Assembly (NCBI GenBank): GCA_032622095.1
Contig: CP136067.1
Location: 47,099,549 to 47,163,548, forward strand
Length of the DNA: 64,000 bases
Source of the DNA: Siphonodentalium dalli
Taxonomy: Eukaryota > Mollusca > Scaphopoda > Gadilida > Siphonodentaliidae
Direction of reading: 5' to 3'
In this document: positions 46,690 through 58,436 of the stretch, piece by piece
Position numbering within the stretch: the stretch's first letter is position 1
How the letters are laid out: the number at the start of each line of letters is the position of its first letter
Notes under the pieces: model-generated
Seen by the model: the letters and a program-made list of their open reading frames with translations, nothing else
Database searches by the model: none
Told to the model about the DNA's origin: nothing
Translations under genes and position numbers: made by a program

Positions 46690-46990
46690 TACATGTCCAC
46701 GGAAGACCCCGCGCGATTTTTCCGTGTTCAAAATCTAAACTCGCCAAGAACACGGTCTGGGTAAACGTGTTCAATCGTGTTCAGATTTTGAACACGCTCT
46801 GATCACGTTTGAACACGCTCTGATCACGTTTGAACACGGAACATCCACGCTATGATCACGGTACGACGAACGGGTGACCACGGCCAAATGATCACGTTTG
46901 AACACGGAAATCCACGCTATGACCACGGGTGACCGCGACATGAACACGGAGGAACATGGCTGAACACGGAAACATCGCTGGCGGCCGGAG
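46690..46990. repeat. left subterminal CACG-motif cluster of the 9.5-kb element
   Basis: Many copies of TGAACACG, TGATCACG and TGACCACGG in both orientations, e.g. two GAACACGCTCTGATCACGTT units in tandem at 46,790-46,830. Confidence 0.8.
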
Positions 46991-47011
46991 CTTGGCAAGC
47001 CGCGGTGGCAG

Positions 47012-47390
47012 AGCTCGCGGTGTCCGTTACGTAATTAATTATCACCTCCCTAGTCCAAAATATATTCTCGAAATTGCTGCTCAAATTGGCAAATGAGCAG
47101 CATCATTTTATTTAACCGAAATTTTATCGAAATTCAACCCGTCGATTGTAAAAATTGGCCAAGAGAAAGTAAAGCTACCAATATACCGCGATTACTCATA
47201 AAAAATAACTAATATATGGGAGTCGGAGGGAGTCGGAATGGTACCGATACACATGCATTATTTCAAGAAGGGTGCTTAACTTAATACTAAACTCTAATAT
47301 TTTGACAGGAACATATGACTATATATATTTATTGAATCTTATAGATTTACATCTTCCTGTTGTTAGATCGAAAATATCTTGACGGGACCT
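47012..47390 (+). repeat. internal repeat G, copy 1
   Basis: CGTTACGTAATTAATTATCA, ATTCTCGAAATTGCTGCTCA, TTCAACCCGTCGATTGTAAA and the GACAGGAACATATGACTATA block. Copies 2 and 3 lie at 49,630-49,925 and 52,095-52,470. 47,391-47,877 shows nothing recognisable. Confidence 0.7.
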
Positions 47391-47877
47391 TTGATAAATG
47401 TTCAATTTAGTTTCAATTTAGAATTTGTCTGGTATCAATGTCCGTTTAGTTTTAAACAAACCTTCGAACGTTGTGTCGGATTAGAACCTTTCTCCAATAT
47501 ATTTACACGAACATATGAATATTTAATATGTATTAAAATAATAATATATTCTGACCTGATATAATTCGCTTCATAGAAACTATTTCGATGGATGGATGGC
47601 TTCGTTTTGCTAATTATTATAATCGATATCCGTAAACAGCGCAGAGGGTTTCAGCTCAAAATGTCCCTATTTTAAATTTGATTTTACTGCAATATTTTGT
47701 TTACAGAAATATCTTATTATGTTTTATATATATATTAAACGACTAAAATATTCAAACTGATAATCGGTCGTTTCAAGCATGGCAATTATGTCCACGGAAA
47801 CTTATTTATTGTCAGTTTTGTTAACCTACATGATGTGGGTGGGGGTTAGGGTATTTACTGTTATTGATGATCATAAC

Positions 47878-48864
47878 GGCTGCGTTTATACTGCTGTAGA
47901 AATGTATACAGATCTGTATGAAGTCACGTGTCGCGCATTACTGTGATCACAACATGATTACTAATATTGAACGCTCGCTGATCAGTACTCTGGTAATTGA
48001 CAATTCACTGCGAGTCGTGTCAGTTTAGGCCAGGACATAAACATGTATCAACTATCAGCAGATAACAGCGATTGGTATGTGCCGCATGTATTTAAAGTGT
48101 ACCCTTATACCACTTGATAATGGTTCGAAGAATGAATGAAAATCATGCAGTTACCCTACAACACCCTTTAATTTGACCAAATGTAGTAAAATTTCCAACT
48201 GATGACAATTCCAATGACAATGTTGACCAATTTAGGACAATATTGTTTTCTTAAATTACATGCAGTTTTTATATATAGCTGTTAGACAATAAATATGATG
48301 ATGATGACTGGCCACGGGGAGGGACCAGGACGCAATCTTTCCAAGTGTTGGACATTTTCAACATGACACCCGCCCCTATGATAAGGTTGGAAAATTTCCA
48401 GCTGATGGCCATTCCAGCCCAAAATTTTGATAAAAAGTAGGAAATTATGCAAATATTGGTCCGAAAACAATACCCCCCCCCCCCCCCCCCAAATAAAATG
48501 TTTGAAAATCAAACTACAAGATCATTTTCAATCTATTGTTGGTTTGGAAATTACAACTAATGTTGTGTAAGGTATGAAATTTCCAACCGTTGAACAAGTT
48601 GCCACGTCCCTGTCCGTGTTCAATATTCGAAATACACGGGTTGAAATGACAACGAAAACATTCGCCAAGCCCGAGTAACAATTAATCAAAACTGATTTGC
48701 CTGTCGCAATGCTTCGGCGTTTACCGTGACGTTAGCGGACACGATTTTTGCTCACACGAACTAATACCGTTTTCTTTCTGTGTGAATTTCTATATCAACC
48801 TGTTTACACTAGTCTGCGTGTAGATCTGTGTACATTTCTATAGCAATGTAAATGCACCCTAACC
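47878..48864. mobile_element. inverted-repeat element (family D, copy 2)
   Basis: GCGTTTATACTGCTGTAGAA and GTATACAGATCTGTATGAAG at the left; the inverse-type end TAAATGCACCCTAA at the right; interior aligns with 5821-6955 with deletions. Non-coding. Confidence 0.65.
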
Positions 48865-49925
48865 TGCGTGTGTACATTCGACCTCATGTCAAGTGCCCTC
48901 CCATAAGTTTTACGATAATATTTATTTTTATATACTTTATTGAAATTAATTAACGTATGGGTCAATTCAAGTTTCAACTTTTAAAACACAGTGGCCAGTG
49001 ATTAGTTGGTCAGCTGATTATGAAACACCAGTGTTTTGAAAACACATTGGCTTCTTCATAGCATTATGATATAACACCATGCAGACACCATCGAAAACAA
49101 AGAGGTCAGCTAAATTAAGTACAATTAGACAAATAGTGTAGATAAGGTTCGTATTGTGGCTTAGTGTGGTATTGCAAAATTTAGTTTTTTTAATTTAAAT
49201 TTAAATTTTTTTAAATGATTTTTCACCAATGCAAATGAAATAGTCCTGGTAAATTCAAAAAAGAGACTAAAATTAAATTTTATTTTTTGGAAAGTTATAT
49301 ACATCAATACAACTATAACGGTAAGTAAAACAAGATCAGTAGGAAGACGACCAATCCTGGCCATACTGGCCCTGTACAAAACAAATTCTCCACTTGTTAA
49401 AAGGGTGCCATTTCCTGCTATGCGTTTCAAAAAGCGGCGATGGGTGAAGTCAGCGAAAAGGAAACCGCCGATTTTTTTTATATGAGATATGGACATTTGT
49501 ACTAAATTAACTCATTCGATGTCAGGTTCGGTCGTACCAAGAAGAGGATTGTTCCCCGCCTGTGCATTGGGTATGTGGCATCACAACCACCCGCGCTTAC
49601 AATGAAATATATATTTATATTGGAGGAGGAGCTCGTGGTGTGTGCGTTACGTAATTAATTATCACCTCCATAGTCCAAATTATATTCTCGAAATTGCTGC
49701 TCAAATGGCAAATGAGCAGCAACATTTTATTTAACGGAAATTTCATCGAAATTCAACCCGTCGATTGTGAAAATTGGCCCAGAAAAAGTAAAGACACCAC
49801 CACACCGCGATTATTCATAAAAAATAACTTATATATGGGAGTCGGAATGGTACCGATACACGTTCATTATTTCAAGAAGGGTGCTAACTTAATACTAAAT
49901 AAATCGAATATATGGTACCGAGATG
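48830..49925 (+). repeat. direct duplication, copy 1 (with 51,045-52,378)
   Basis: From GTAGATCTGTGTACATTT to AATACTAAATAAATCGAATA. Includes repeat G copy 2. Relative to copy 2 it has about 42 extra bases near 49,036-49,080 and lacks a 270-bp insert. Confidence 0.8.
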
Positions 49926-51044
49926 TAAATATTTACAATTGAGCGTAGTTCAGACGATGTTTTCTATGTAGTGTTACGGTCGATTTGATTCAGATTTTCG
50001 GTGATGTTAGTATAATGTTACATTCATCCAGTTGACATAGCACCTGAATGCTAACTTATCAGTTTAACGCCCCCGAAAGTTGTCCATAATATGTCTTTAA
50101 CGGTATCGTCTCGGGGCATCAAAAATATGACATACTAACGAAGTACTTGAGCGCTATGGCATAAATGAACGGTTCGCACTTCAGTAACCTTCCTCGTTTT
50201 GTTATAGACGCGGGTGTTCAGCGCGTGTTAATTGAAATGCGAATATCCATATAACCAAAGTTATTAAAAAACATTTGTTTTCATTCCTTAGTTTTCAGTG
50301 CCTGATCACGTCAATACTATTGATATGTGATAAGATACATTGAAGACAATGACAAACATGTCACGGTCCAATATAACACGAGAAAGAGTCCGATGAATGT
50401 ATCCGGTTCAATCGAAACGATGTTTAGTAAAACGATCGACCATACTCAGAAAGAACATTACAGATGTCGATGTATTGGCTGCGGACACACGTACCACAGT
50501 AGCGATGGCATAGTAGGTGTGACAATTTGTGATGGTGGAATTTTGTGACAATTGGTTCGTCATAATTCTGTGCCATAGCTATCCATGCATGTCGCCCGCT
50601 GATTTTCCTCACAATGAGTCGACTGGGCCAATTGACCATTGCTTTTCGCAAAGGTTGATATCTACTCATTAAGTTTTGCTAAATTGTATTCACGATGCTA
50701 TATATAATTGCACGATATATCGTCCAGAATTGTGTTTGACCGTGGCCTGGTTGTAAATCCTCATTGACTCACATATCATTATTGTGGTAAGTTTTTTTTA
50801 TATGATCTCAATGCATGCATGTTTATCTACTTATATTAATTTCATTAGTAAGAACAATCATGGCTGTTGAGATGGGTTATTCATTAAGTTATCAAGTGGA
50901 CTTGTGTCTTAACATGTAAAATATAACACTGCGTGTTGAGTAAAGATCAACACTGACAAGACATTCACAGGTAGATACATCCTTGAGAGATCGAACGTCG
51001 CTGGTAGAGCTTGGTAGACTCATTGTTCGAATGTGCAGAGGGCG
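49926..51044. other. no recognisable feature
   Basis: Short frames only (e.g. 50,327-50,548, with CIGCGHTYH but no wider domain). Confidence 0.3.
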
Positions 51045-52378
51045 ACATGTAGATCTGTGTACATTTATGTAGCAATGTAAATGCACCCTAACCTGCGTGT
51101 GTACATTCGACCTCATGTCAAGTGCCCTCCCATAAGTTTTACGATAATATTTATTTTTATATACTTTATTGAAATTAATTAACGTATGGGTCAATTCAAG
51201 TTTCAACTTTTAAAACACAGTGGCCAGTGATTAGTTGGTCAGCTGATTATGAAACACCAGTGTTTTGCAGACACCATCGAAAACAAAGAGGTCAGCTAAA
51301 TTAAGTACAATTAGACAAATAGTGTAGATAAGGTTAGTTTTGGGGCTTAGTGTGGTATTGCAAAATTTAGTTTTTTTAATTTAAATTAAAAAATTTTTAA
51401 ATGATTTTTCACCAATGCAAATGAAATAGTCCTGGTAAATTCAATAAAGAGACTAAAATTTAATTTAATTTTTTGGAAAGTTATACACATCAATACAACT
51501 ATAATGGTAAGTAAAACAAGATCAGTAGGAATACGACCAATCCTGGCCATACTGGCCCTGTACAAAACAAATTCTCCACTTGTTATCTCTGTTGTGCAAT
51601 CGTCCGTATCCCCCGATTAGAAACTGTACTCTGTAACCGATGTCCCATATCCGTAAACTGTGTGAAATTGTCTCTCCGATATACAATGCATCAAGTATGT
51701 ATGGGCGTAGGACGTGGAGTCTATGTTTTGTACAAATCATGCAATGCATGTAGCCCTGTTCAGTTATCACTGTTATTATATATTCCTCAGGCACCCGGAA
51801 ATTAATAACGGACGGACAAAAATGAGACAATGGGCCAATCAAGCCATTGTCTAGAGATTATCAAAAGGGTGCCATTTCCTGCTATGCGTTTCAAAAAGCG
51901 GCGATGGGTGAAGTCAGTGAAAAGGAAACCGTCGATTTTTTTTATATGAGATATGGACATTTGCACTAAATTAACTCATTCGATGTCAGGTTCGGTCGTA
52001 CCAAGAAGGGGATTGTTCCCCGCCTGTCCATTGGGTATGTGGCATCAAAACCACCCTCGCGTACAATGAAATATATATTTATATTGGAAGAGGAGCTCGT
52101 GGTGTGTGCGTTACGTAATTAATTATCACCTCCATAGTCCAAATTATATTCTCGAAATTGCTGCTAAAATTGGCAAATGAGCAGCAACATTTTATTTAAC
52201 GGAAATTTCATCGAAATTCAACCCGTCGATTGTGAAAATTGGCCCAGAAAAAGTAAAGATACCACCACACCGCGATTATTCATAAAAATAACTTATATAT
52301 GGGAGTCGCAATGGTACCGATACACGTGCATTATTTCAAGAAGATTGCTAACTTAATACTAAATAAATCGAATATTTT
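51045..52378 (+). repeat. direct duplication, copy 2, interrupted by a 270-bp insert
   Basis: Matches 48,830-49,925. At about 51,584-51,852 an insert (TATCTCTGTTGTGCAATC ... TCTAGAGATTATC) interrupts CACTTGTT|AAAAGGGTGCC. The insert carries an inverted CATTGTCT/AGACAATGG pair near its right end. Confidence 0.75.
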
Positions 52379-52500
52379 GACAGGAACATATGACTATATA
52401 TATTTATTGAATCTTGTAGATTTACATCTTCCTGTTGTTAGATCGAAAATATCTTGACGGGACATTTAGGGTATTTACTGTTATTGATGACCATAACATG
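52379..52500 (+). repeat. internal repeat G, copy 3 tail
   Basis: GACAGGAACATATGACTATA to AATATCTTGACGGGAC, then joins directly to GGGTATTTACTGTTATTGAT, which lies about 460 bp further on in the first copy (47,846). This marks an internal deletion. Confidence 0.65.
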
Positions 52501-52519
52501 GGTGTGTCTTTTTACCGGA

Positions 52520-53180
52520 TTCCGGATCCCGGGTATGAATTTCATGCTTGTTTTATCACACATTTAACCCATTAAAAGCCGTTTGACACGCGGAAACTGG
52601 TTAGGAGGTGAGATTAAACCAAAATAGGGCTGTCGTGCTCATTCAACCCGATTAATCGTATTTAAAGGTGCATATCGTGCCCGGATCAGCATACTTCTTA
52701 TATTTTCATATAGACACGGTGGTTGGATTGATTTTACGTGACCATGATGGCATTTAAGGGAACACACCATATCCGGATCCGAATTAATTATCTCGTAATT
52801 ATTGATCATATTTAAAGGTAGATATCATGTCCGGATCCGGTTTTTTTTTCTCTCTCTTTTTTTTCTATATAAATTATCGTCATTTTGATATATTAAATGT
52901 CACGTGGAACAAAGTTATAAGTTGATTTTGAGACGTTATACTAGGCTGTTGGATTGATTTCACGGAATAATTATCGCATTTAAAGGTACACACCATGTGC
53001 GGAACCGACTTAATTTCCACGTATTTACTGATAATATTTAAAGGTACAGATTATGCCCGGGTCAGGATTTTTCTTCTTATAAAGTAATGCTTATTTAATA
53101 CAAAAAATGTAAACTGAGTCGCGTGGAACTAGGTTATAGATGTTGATGTTTAGATCAGATCATTCCCGGATTCGGATACG
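52520..53180 (+). repeat. interspersed TTTAAAGGTNCA...CCCGGATC motif repeats
   Basis: Five occurrences (about 52,668, 52,752, 52,811, 52,978 and 53,037) of TTTAAAGGTRSAYA followed by ATGCCCGGATC-like sequence, at 60-165 bp spacing. No coding frame. Confidence 0.6.
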
Positions 53181-55078
53181 AATAGTCCGTTGGGGTACTG
53201 TTGGAACCGGAATTAAATTCTCTACAGGATGATCGCAACACCGAAGCGATATATCGAACAATAAGACCGTAAACCACAGTTATTTATTGTCCGAAGTACG
53301 CGAAAGCGAGGTGTGTTAAGAACTGACATGTTCCATCTGCTTTCGTGCACATTGGGGACCGGAACCATAGTGGTCAATAACGCATGTGGACATAATTTTT
53401 TAGTACCATCTTGTTCTATTTCAATATTGACAATGTCTGAATCATTCTTTGTATATAAGTCTTCTTGCCACATGGAACAATATGGATGTAAAATATGTTC
53501 GAAGCCGACACCATATCATATTTAAACCGTATAGACAGTATCTGCTTGCAATAATTAACCCTCATACAACTTTTTTTGCGATGAACTAATTCGATATCCG
53601 GGTAGCTGTAGTGCTCAATATAACTTCTCTTAGTTCTCTACCACATGCCAGGAGTTTTTGTTGTTGTGTGGTAAGATAGAACCACAACATACCGAAAACA
53701 ATAGTTGTCTGCAAAACGATCCCGAATCATCATTTCGATTACCTTTATTCCCTTTCAAACTATAGTTCTTTCACGGTAAAACGAATCCGATAGATGTTAA
53801 AAGACAATGGTATTTCACTAATCGACACTAATCATTACTTGAAGGTTACTTGAAGAACGTGTTAATTGCTGGTTGATATATCGGGTCATTTAATTGACGG
53901 GGAAATTGTCGTCTTTTTGAGTGGCATTTATCGATCCATCCATCTATTGATGAACTACAAAAATATAGGCTATCACCGACGTCATATGCGACAACAAGAC
54001 AATGGCTGAACTCCGAGCGTGAAATTTTGTCCTTTTGTCTCGATCAGTGCATGCATTAAATATTTATCGATATGGGTTTTTAATGGCGTGGTGCCACTTC
54101 AGTCTGAAATGAAACGCATCAAACGGTACGTTATCTTTAACACCTTCTATAGATTCAGTTTGCATAGTAGCCAATACACATGGCTGAAACACTAAGAACA
54201 CACAACGAATGAACTTAATATAGATCTAGATTGGTTGTACCGACCTCACCTCTTTGTTGCTTCATGGAATGCTAGAACGTTCAGCAACCTGTTATAGTGT
54301 GGTATATACGATTGACACTTAAATATAAGTATTGTCATCGCGATGGGTGTTGCTCTTTTAAAATGTGGCATCGGTTAAGACCGCCATAAACAGAACGAAT
54401 ATAAATTTATAGACATATTGTGTAAAATCATAAATAGCATGTTATTGTCAAGACCGTACGGTTTGTTAATAAACAAAAATCCATATTATGATACAGTAGA
54501 GTGAGTAAAGTGTGCTATACGCAAAGCACTCAACACAGAGGAGTCCCCGATAAGTTTACTTTAACAAGACTTCTGCGTTGAATTAAATTCTCGGTTCACA
54601 CAAAGTGTTTTGTGGGTAATATCACTTTCATATTATCATTATACTATACTTTTAGTATATTCTTGATAAAATTCATAATTAGGTAACTTTTATTTTATTT
54701 TCAATATTGTGACCTTTGACGAAACTGCAGAACATTTAAGTCATTTTAAGAGTTATTGTTCATTTAGCATGGTTAAGAATGTTCTAGATCACTGTTAAAG
54801 CAATGATAACCGATCTCAAACTACAAATATGATATCTTGTTAGCGGTGGCACAGGCTAACTTATATTATGGACTTGTTCTGTTGCGTATAACCTGATAAG
54901 TCAGTATTCAGGTGCTATGCCAACTGGGGAAATGTAGCATCGCCGAAAATCTCAAACAAATCAAAAGTACCGTCTAAACTAAGCTCAATTGTAATTAATT
55001 ACTTCTCAATTCGGGACGCAACTGTCTACGGTAAACTAACGAAACCGGTTTCACATTCGAGAATATCTGCATTTAATC
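53181..55078. other. no gene; diverged remnant of family C near 54,360-54,500
   Basis: CCGCCATAAACAGAACGAA, AATAGCATGTTATTGTCAA and TTTGTTAATAAACAAAA match the family C interior. Otherwise nothing recognisable. Confidence 0.4.
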
Positions 55079-55570
55079 TACTTTATATTTTAGGACTTCT
55101 GTTTGTTTGTTTGTTGTTTGTCTGTTAGCTATGGCCGGGAAAACTGCCGGGCGGATTTAGCCCAAACTTGCTATCTGAGGGTAAAAACCGCGGGAATGGT
55201 CATCGGACCGCTTCTGAGAACGTCAGAGCACTCATTCTCCAACCCCCCGCCACCGCAATGGGAATTCATGGGTTAATTGCGTGATAGTTAAAGAGCGTTC
55301 GTATCCGCAGTGTCGTTGATAAAGAGCGTGTATGTGTCCAGACATGAGCGTGCTGTGCCTGTGTACAGACATGAGCGTGTTGTGTGATTCTTAAGTCTGT
55401 GTTCGTACTTAGGGGTTCCTGGGAAATTGGGGAGATTTTCATCGGGTCAGTTTTTCCGCCCGATGTGACCTTCACCTTGAAACGGGTACCCACAAATGAT
55501 CTAATATATAGTTTGGGACTTCTGTTTGTTTGTCTGTCTGTTAGCTATGGCCGGGAAACACAAGAAAATA
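55079..55570 (+). mobile_element. Helitron-like element, truncated, with start of a second copy
   Basis: TTTATATTTTAGGACTTCTG, (TTTG)n and AGCTATGGCCGGGAAAAC; AAAGAGCGT pair at 55,290 and 55,321. A second 5' end starts near 55,502 and breaks off after GGCCGGGAAAC. Confidence 0.55.
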
Positions 55571-55779
55571 TTAATGCCAACTAAAATAAAATGCGACAAC
55601 AAAACATGACACGGATATAAAGGCCATTGACACGGATTAACAAATATGCATATATATATATATAATTCAATATATGAAATTGTTTTTTATTATAAAAGAT
55701 TTTATCTGACAATTCTTTATTCATTGACGAAATCAATCCGGGCCAAATATACCCGAAAAAATCCTACCGCAAGTAATAC

Positions 55780-56170
55780 TGCGGCAACTCTTTGATGTCG
55801 CGGATTATTCACACCTCCCGCACTGTCCCTGACTGGGATGCAGACCACGCCGTAAACACGACTGACCACGCTATTAACACGGCATGAACATGACTTCAAC
55901 ACGGATGACCACGGCGTGCACTCAGATGACCACGGCATGTACACGCCGTGTTCAGACCGTTTTTGAACACGCTGGCCATTTTGCCGAAATTGATCACGCT
56001 AAGAACACGACTTCAACACGGATGACCACGGCGTGAACTCGGATGACCACGGCATGTACACGCCGTGTTTGAACACGCTGGTCATTTTTCTGAAGTTGAC
56101 CACGCTAAGACCACGCGCGATTTTACCGTGTTTTTTCCGTGTTAAAATGTTGGCCACGCGTGGTTTTGAA
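55780..56170. repeat. right subterminal CACG-motif cluster of the 9.5-kb element
   Basis: Two tandem units of about 120 bp (AACACGACTTCAACACGGAT, GACCACGGCGTG, CGGCATGTACACGCCGTGTT) and further GACCACG/AACACG motifs; counterpart of the left cluster. Confidence 0.8.
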
Positions 56171-56191
56171 AAAACCACGGGCTTTGTACTG

Positions 56192-56230
56192 TATGACTAT
56201 TCGCCACCCGGGTGGCGAATAGCCACTGCC
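56192..56230 (-). repeat. right terminal inverted repeat of the giant element, outer part
   Basis: TATGAC, then the 26-bp palindrome (56,197-56,222), then CCACTGCC, the inverse of GGCAGTGG. It is the continuation of the end interrupted at 46,667. Confidence 0.85.
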
Positions 56231-56378
56231 ATCTCCGCGGAGCATGCCCAACTGATACAATTGTACTTAATCAAAACAGAACACAAACAAAAATCAAAGA
56301 GGAACAGCCATAGTCTCAACCATAACTTTCTTGAGCAGCAAACTCGATACATTCTCTTGACACAACTTTGGAGTCGAT

Positions 56379-58436
56379 CTAGTTGACATTACGTTTCCGA
56401 AACAGAGCTGTGCAGGGCACATCCATCGATTGTATGGGGTATTGCACAAGGCGGTTTTCTTTCTTCAAGCCGTCATAAAGGAACCACTCTCCTTGAATGT
56501 CCAGCCCTGCAACAAAATGTCTTCTTCCCTGAGAGTAAAAAGTTAATCCAATGAGTTGGTACTCGCAGTCAAGTACATGGACAGAAGATGGGAACTTCAT
56601 TGCACTTATTTTCATTTCTTGAACCGACAGAGCTAGGAAAGGAGCTGGGCCGTACTTCCATCGCCTCTTGAATACCAGTTCTCCGTGACATGATTGGCAT
56701 TTCGTTCGTTTGCGTGACAGTGCTTTGGCATTCCACGTTTCGATGCTTTTCTGAAGTCTGGAATCTTCCGCAGCACAATTATTCTCCAACGCAGCAACCG
56801 ACCGCCCTTCGGTAACCGCGTCGTCAGGAGATTGGCAATCACTGTTGTCACACAAGAATATTTCTTCCGTTTCCAACAACCACGTGAAGTGGGTCAAAAA
56901 GTGGGCATATTCCGACCCCCATGTGTTATGGAAGTGATCAGTTGTATACGCCTTATCCATATGAACAAAATGCATTTTGCCTTCCACACTGAGACCTATA
57001 TTGATAAGTTTGAGTGATTGTTGTAAGACAAGGAAGCAAATACACTGGCTTTCATTGGCATTGGCATTAGCTAGAAAAGCAGTCAATTCCCTGTCTACCT
57101 GGTCAAATTTCGATGCAAATATAGCCAACAGGTTGTCGATCGTGCACGTATTTGACATTGAACAATTGAATCCCCCATCATCCTTTAGCTTTCCTCCCCA
57201 TCCAGGGAGCAGCGGGAGGCCTTCCCGAGTCAAAAACCCAAAGTCTGAAGGTGAGGGATCGGAAGGAAACTCATTTGGAACTTGTGGGACTAGAGTTGTC
57301 CGAGTTTCTGAACAGGCCATGAAATTGTAATGGACACGCACAGGTACCCACGATAAACCCAAGTTGACCGCAACAGCGACCCTGGTGTTGCCCTCAAAAA
57401 CGAATGCTGAACCAGCAAGGAAATCAGATGAAGGGTATCTCTTAATGGCAATCAAACTGGGATTTATAACTCCTTTCTTCTGTATGCTTGTAGTCAAGTT
57501 CGCAAGTTGGCCAGGGAACTTTTCTGTCTGATTGCGATCCACCTCCACATATTTCACTAACTGCATAGGATAAATATGTTCAGTTCTCGAGATGGAAAAC
57601 ACGGGTATGTCTGATGCTTCAGGTTGCCTTTCGAGCAGCTTTTGGAATCTGGCATTTACAAGATCGCTATGTACAACATTAGTGGTCTGCTTTGGCTCGT
57701 GTTGACCCAGGGGTGAATCCTTCGTACGTGTGCACGAGCCACACATATAGTCTTTTATTGCCTCAGCATTAGTAACTCCTATGCAAGGGTAGTGGAACCA
57801 TTCGAGACACACGCCACATTGCACCATTCTGCTTTCTCCGTAACCACATGAAATTACTGAGTATGCTGGCAATCTACACGAGCAGTAGATCTTCACGGGA
57901 AGTTTTGTTGGGTGACAAACAATTATCTTTTTCGATGACGGAAACTGAACAATATTATGTTTCTCGAGGCAATGCTTGAGATGTTCTCGGCAAGCTCGCG
58001 GTTTAAAAGATCGCTTCACTGGGTCTCCCGAACGGCACAATTCAGTTGCAACAGCTAAGGCCAAAACAGATGACTCACTCTTTGGAGCAGAACAAATTTC
58101 ATAAATTCTCATTATTGCAACTGATTTTGGATGCACATGCTGTGGTGCTAGCTTAGACCCATTCATTACAATCCTCCATGATTGGCTGTCGATTTTGTCG
58201 GAGCTATCGAGCAATGTGGGTGACTGCATGAGGTTCAATGTGAACGAGCAGTATATGTCAATCTCACCAACAGATCCATTCCCATATACACAAATATACA
58301 AGTTCCCCGGCAAACTGATTAGCTGTACAAATTTTCCAATATTTCTAGCGAACTTGATCTCATCGCCAGATGAGATTCTATCCAAACCGCCCACTTCTGA
58401 ATTTTTTTTGCTTAGCATGCCGAGAAATGTGTTCAT
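56379..58436 (-). pseudogene. giant transposase copy 2, PHD, ParB-like and USP-like part
   Basis: 685-codon frame on the - strand, nearly identical to 38,007-40,019. It includes the MNTFLGMLSKK segment and reads through the A8 run into the PHD part, showing that MULE/SWIM and PHD belong to one frame. Notable differences from copy 1: WFHYPC and KDYMCGSC in the PHD finger, and Arg in EGNTRVAVAV of the ParB-like segment, the residue usual in that motif. The C-terminus ends CTALFRKRNVN because 7 bp present in copy 1 are absent. Cys box (NTCTIDNLL) and His box (HFVAGL...GEWFLYDGLK) are intact. This part alone is open; the gene as a whole is broken upstream. Confidence 0.7.

Larger units (their letters stand above)
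46668..56191. mobile_element. 9.5-kb TA-flanked element inserted in the palindrome spacer
   Basis: Left end CAGTACAAGGCCCGTGG, right end inverse of CAGTACAAAGCCCGTGG, with TA duplicated at 46,666-46,667 and 56,192-56,193. The uninterrupted spacer at 28,647-28,663 (inverse ...GTTATATGAC) gives the exact pre-insertion site. TA target and CAGT end fit the Tc1/mariner type of insertion, but no transposase gene is seen in it. The interior is non-coding, with dense CACG motifs at both ends and triplicated blocks in the middle. Confidence 0.8.
28613..56230. mobile_element. giant element with double-palindrome inverted ends, satellite arrays and a multi-domain transposase gene
   Basis: Inverted ends of about 440 bp: left 28,613-29,052; right 46,265-46,667 continuing at 56,192-56,230, the right end being split by a 9.5-kb insertion. 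Without that insertion the element is about 18.1 kb. Both ends start GGCAGT(C/G)GCTATTCGCC. Each end has two perfect palindromes, a spacer, then unique sequence and long tandem arrays pointing inward. The interior (33.8-43.0 kb) holds the MULE-SWIM-PHD gene and smaller insertions. No matching target duplication is visible outside the GGCAGT ends. Whether the gene drives this element is inferred from position. Confidence 0.7.

Noticed and set aside
28600-56240. A 9-bp target duplication typical of MULEs around the giant element
   Set aside because: The nine bases outside the two GGCAGT ends (ending TATACA on the left, starting ATCTCC on the right) do not match, so no duplication is claimed.
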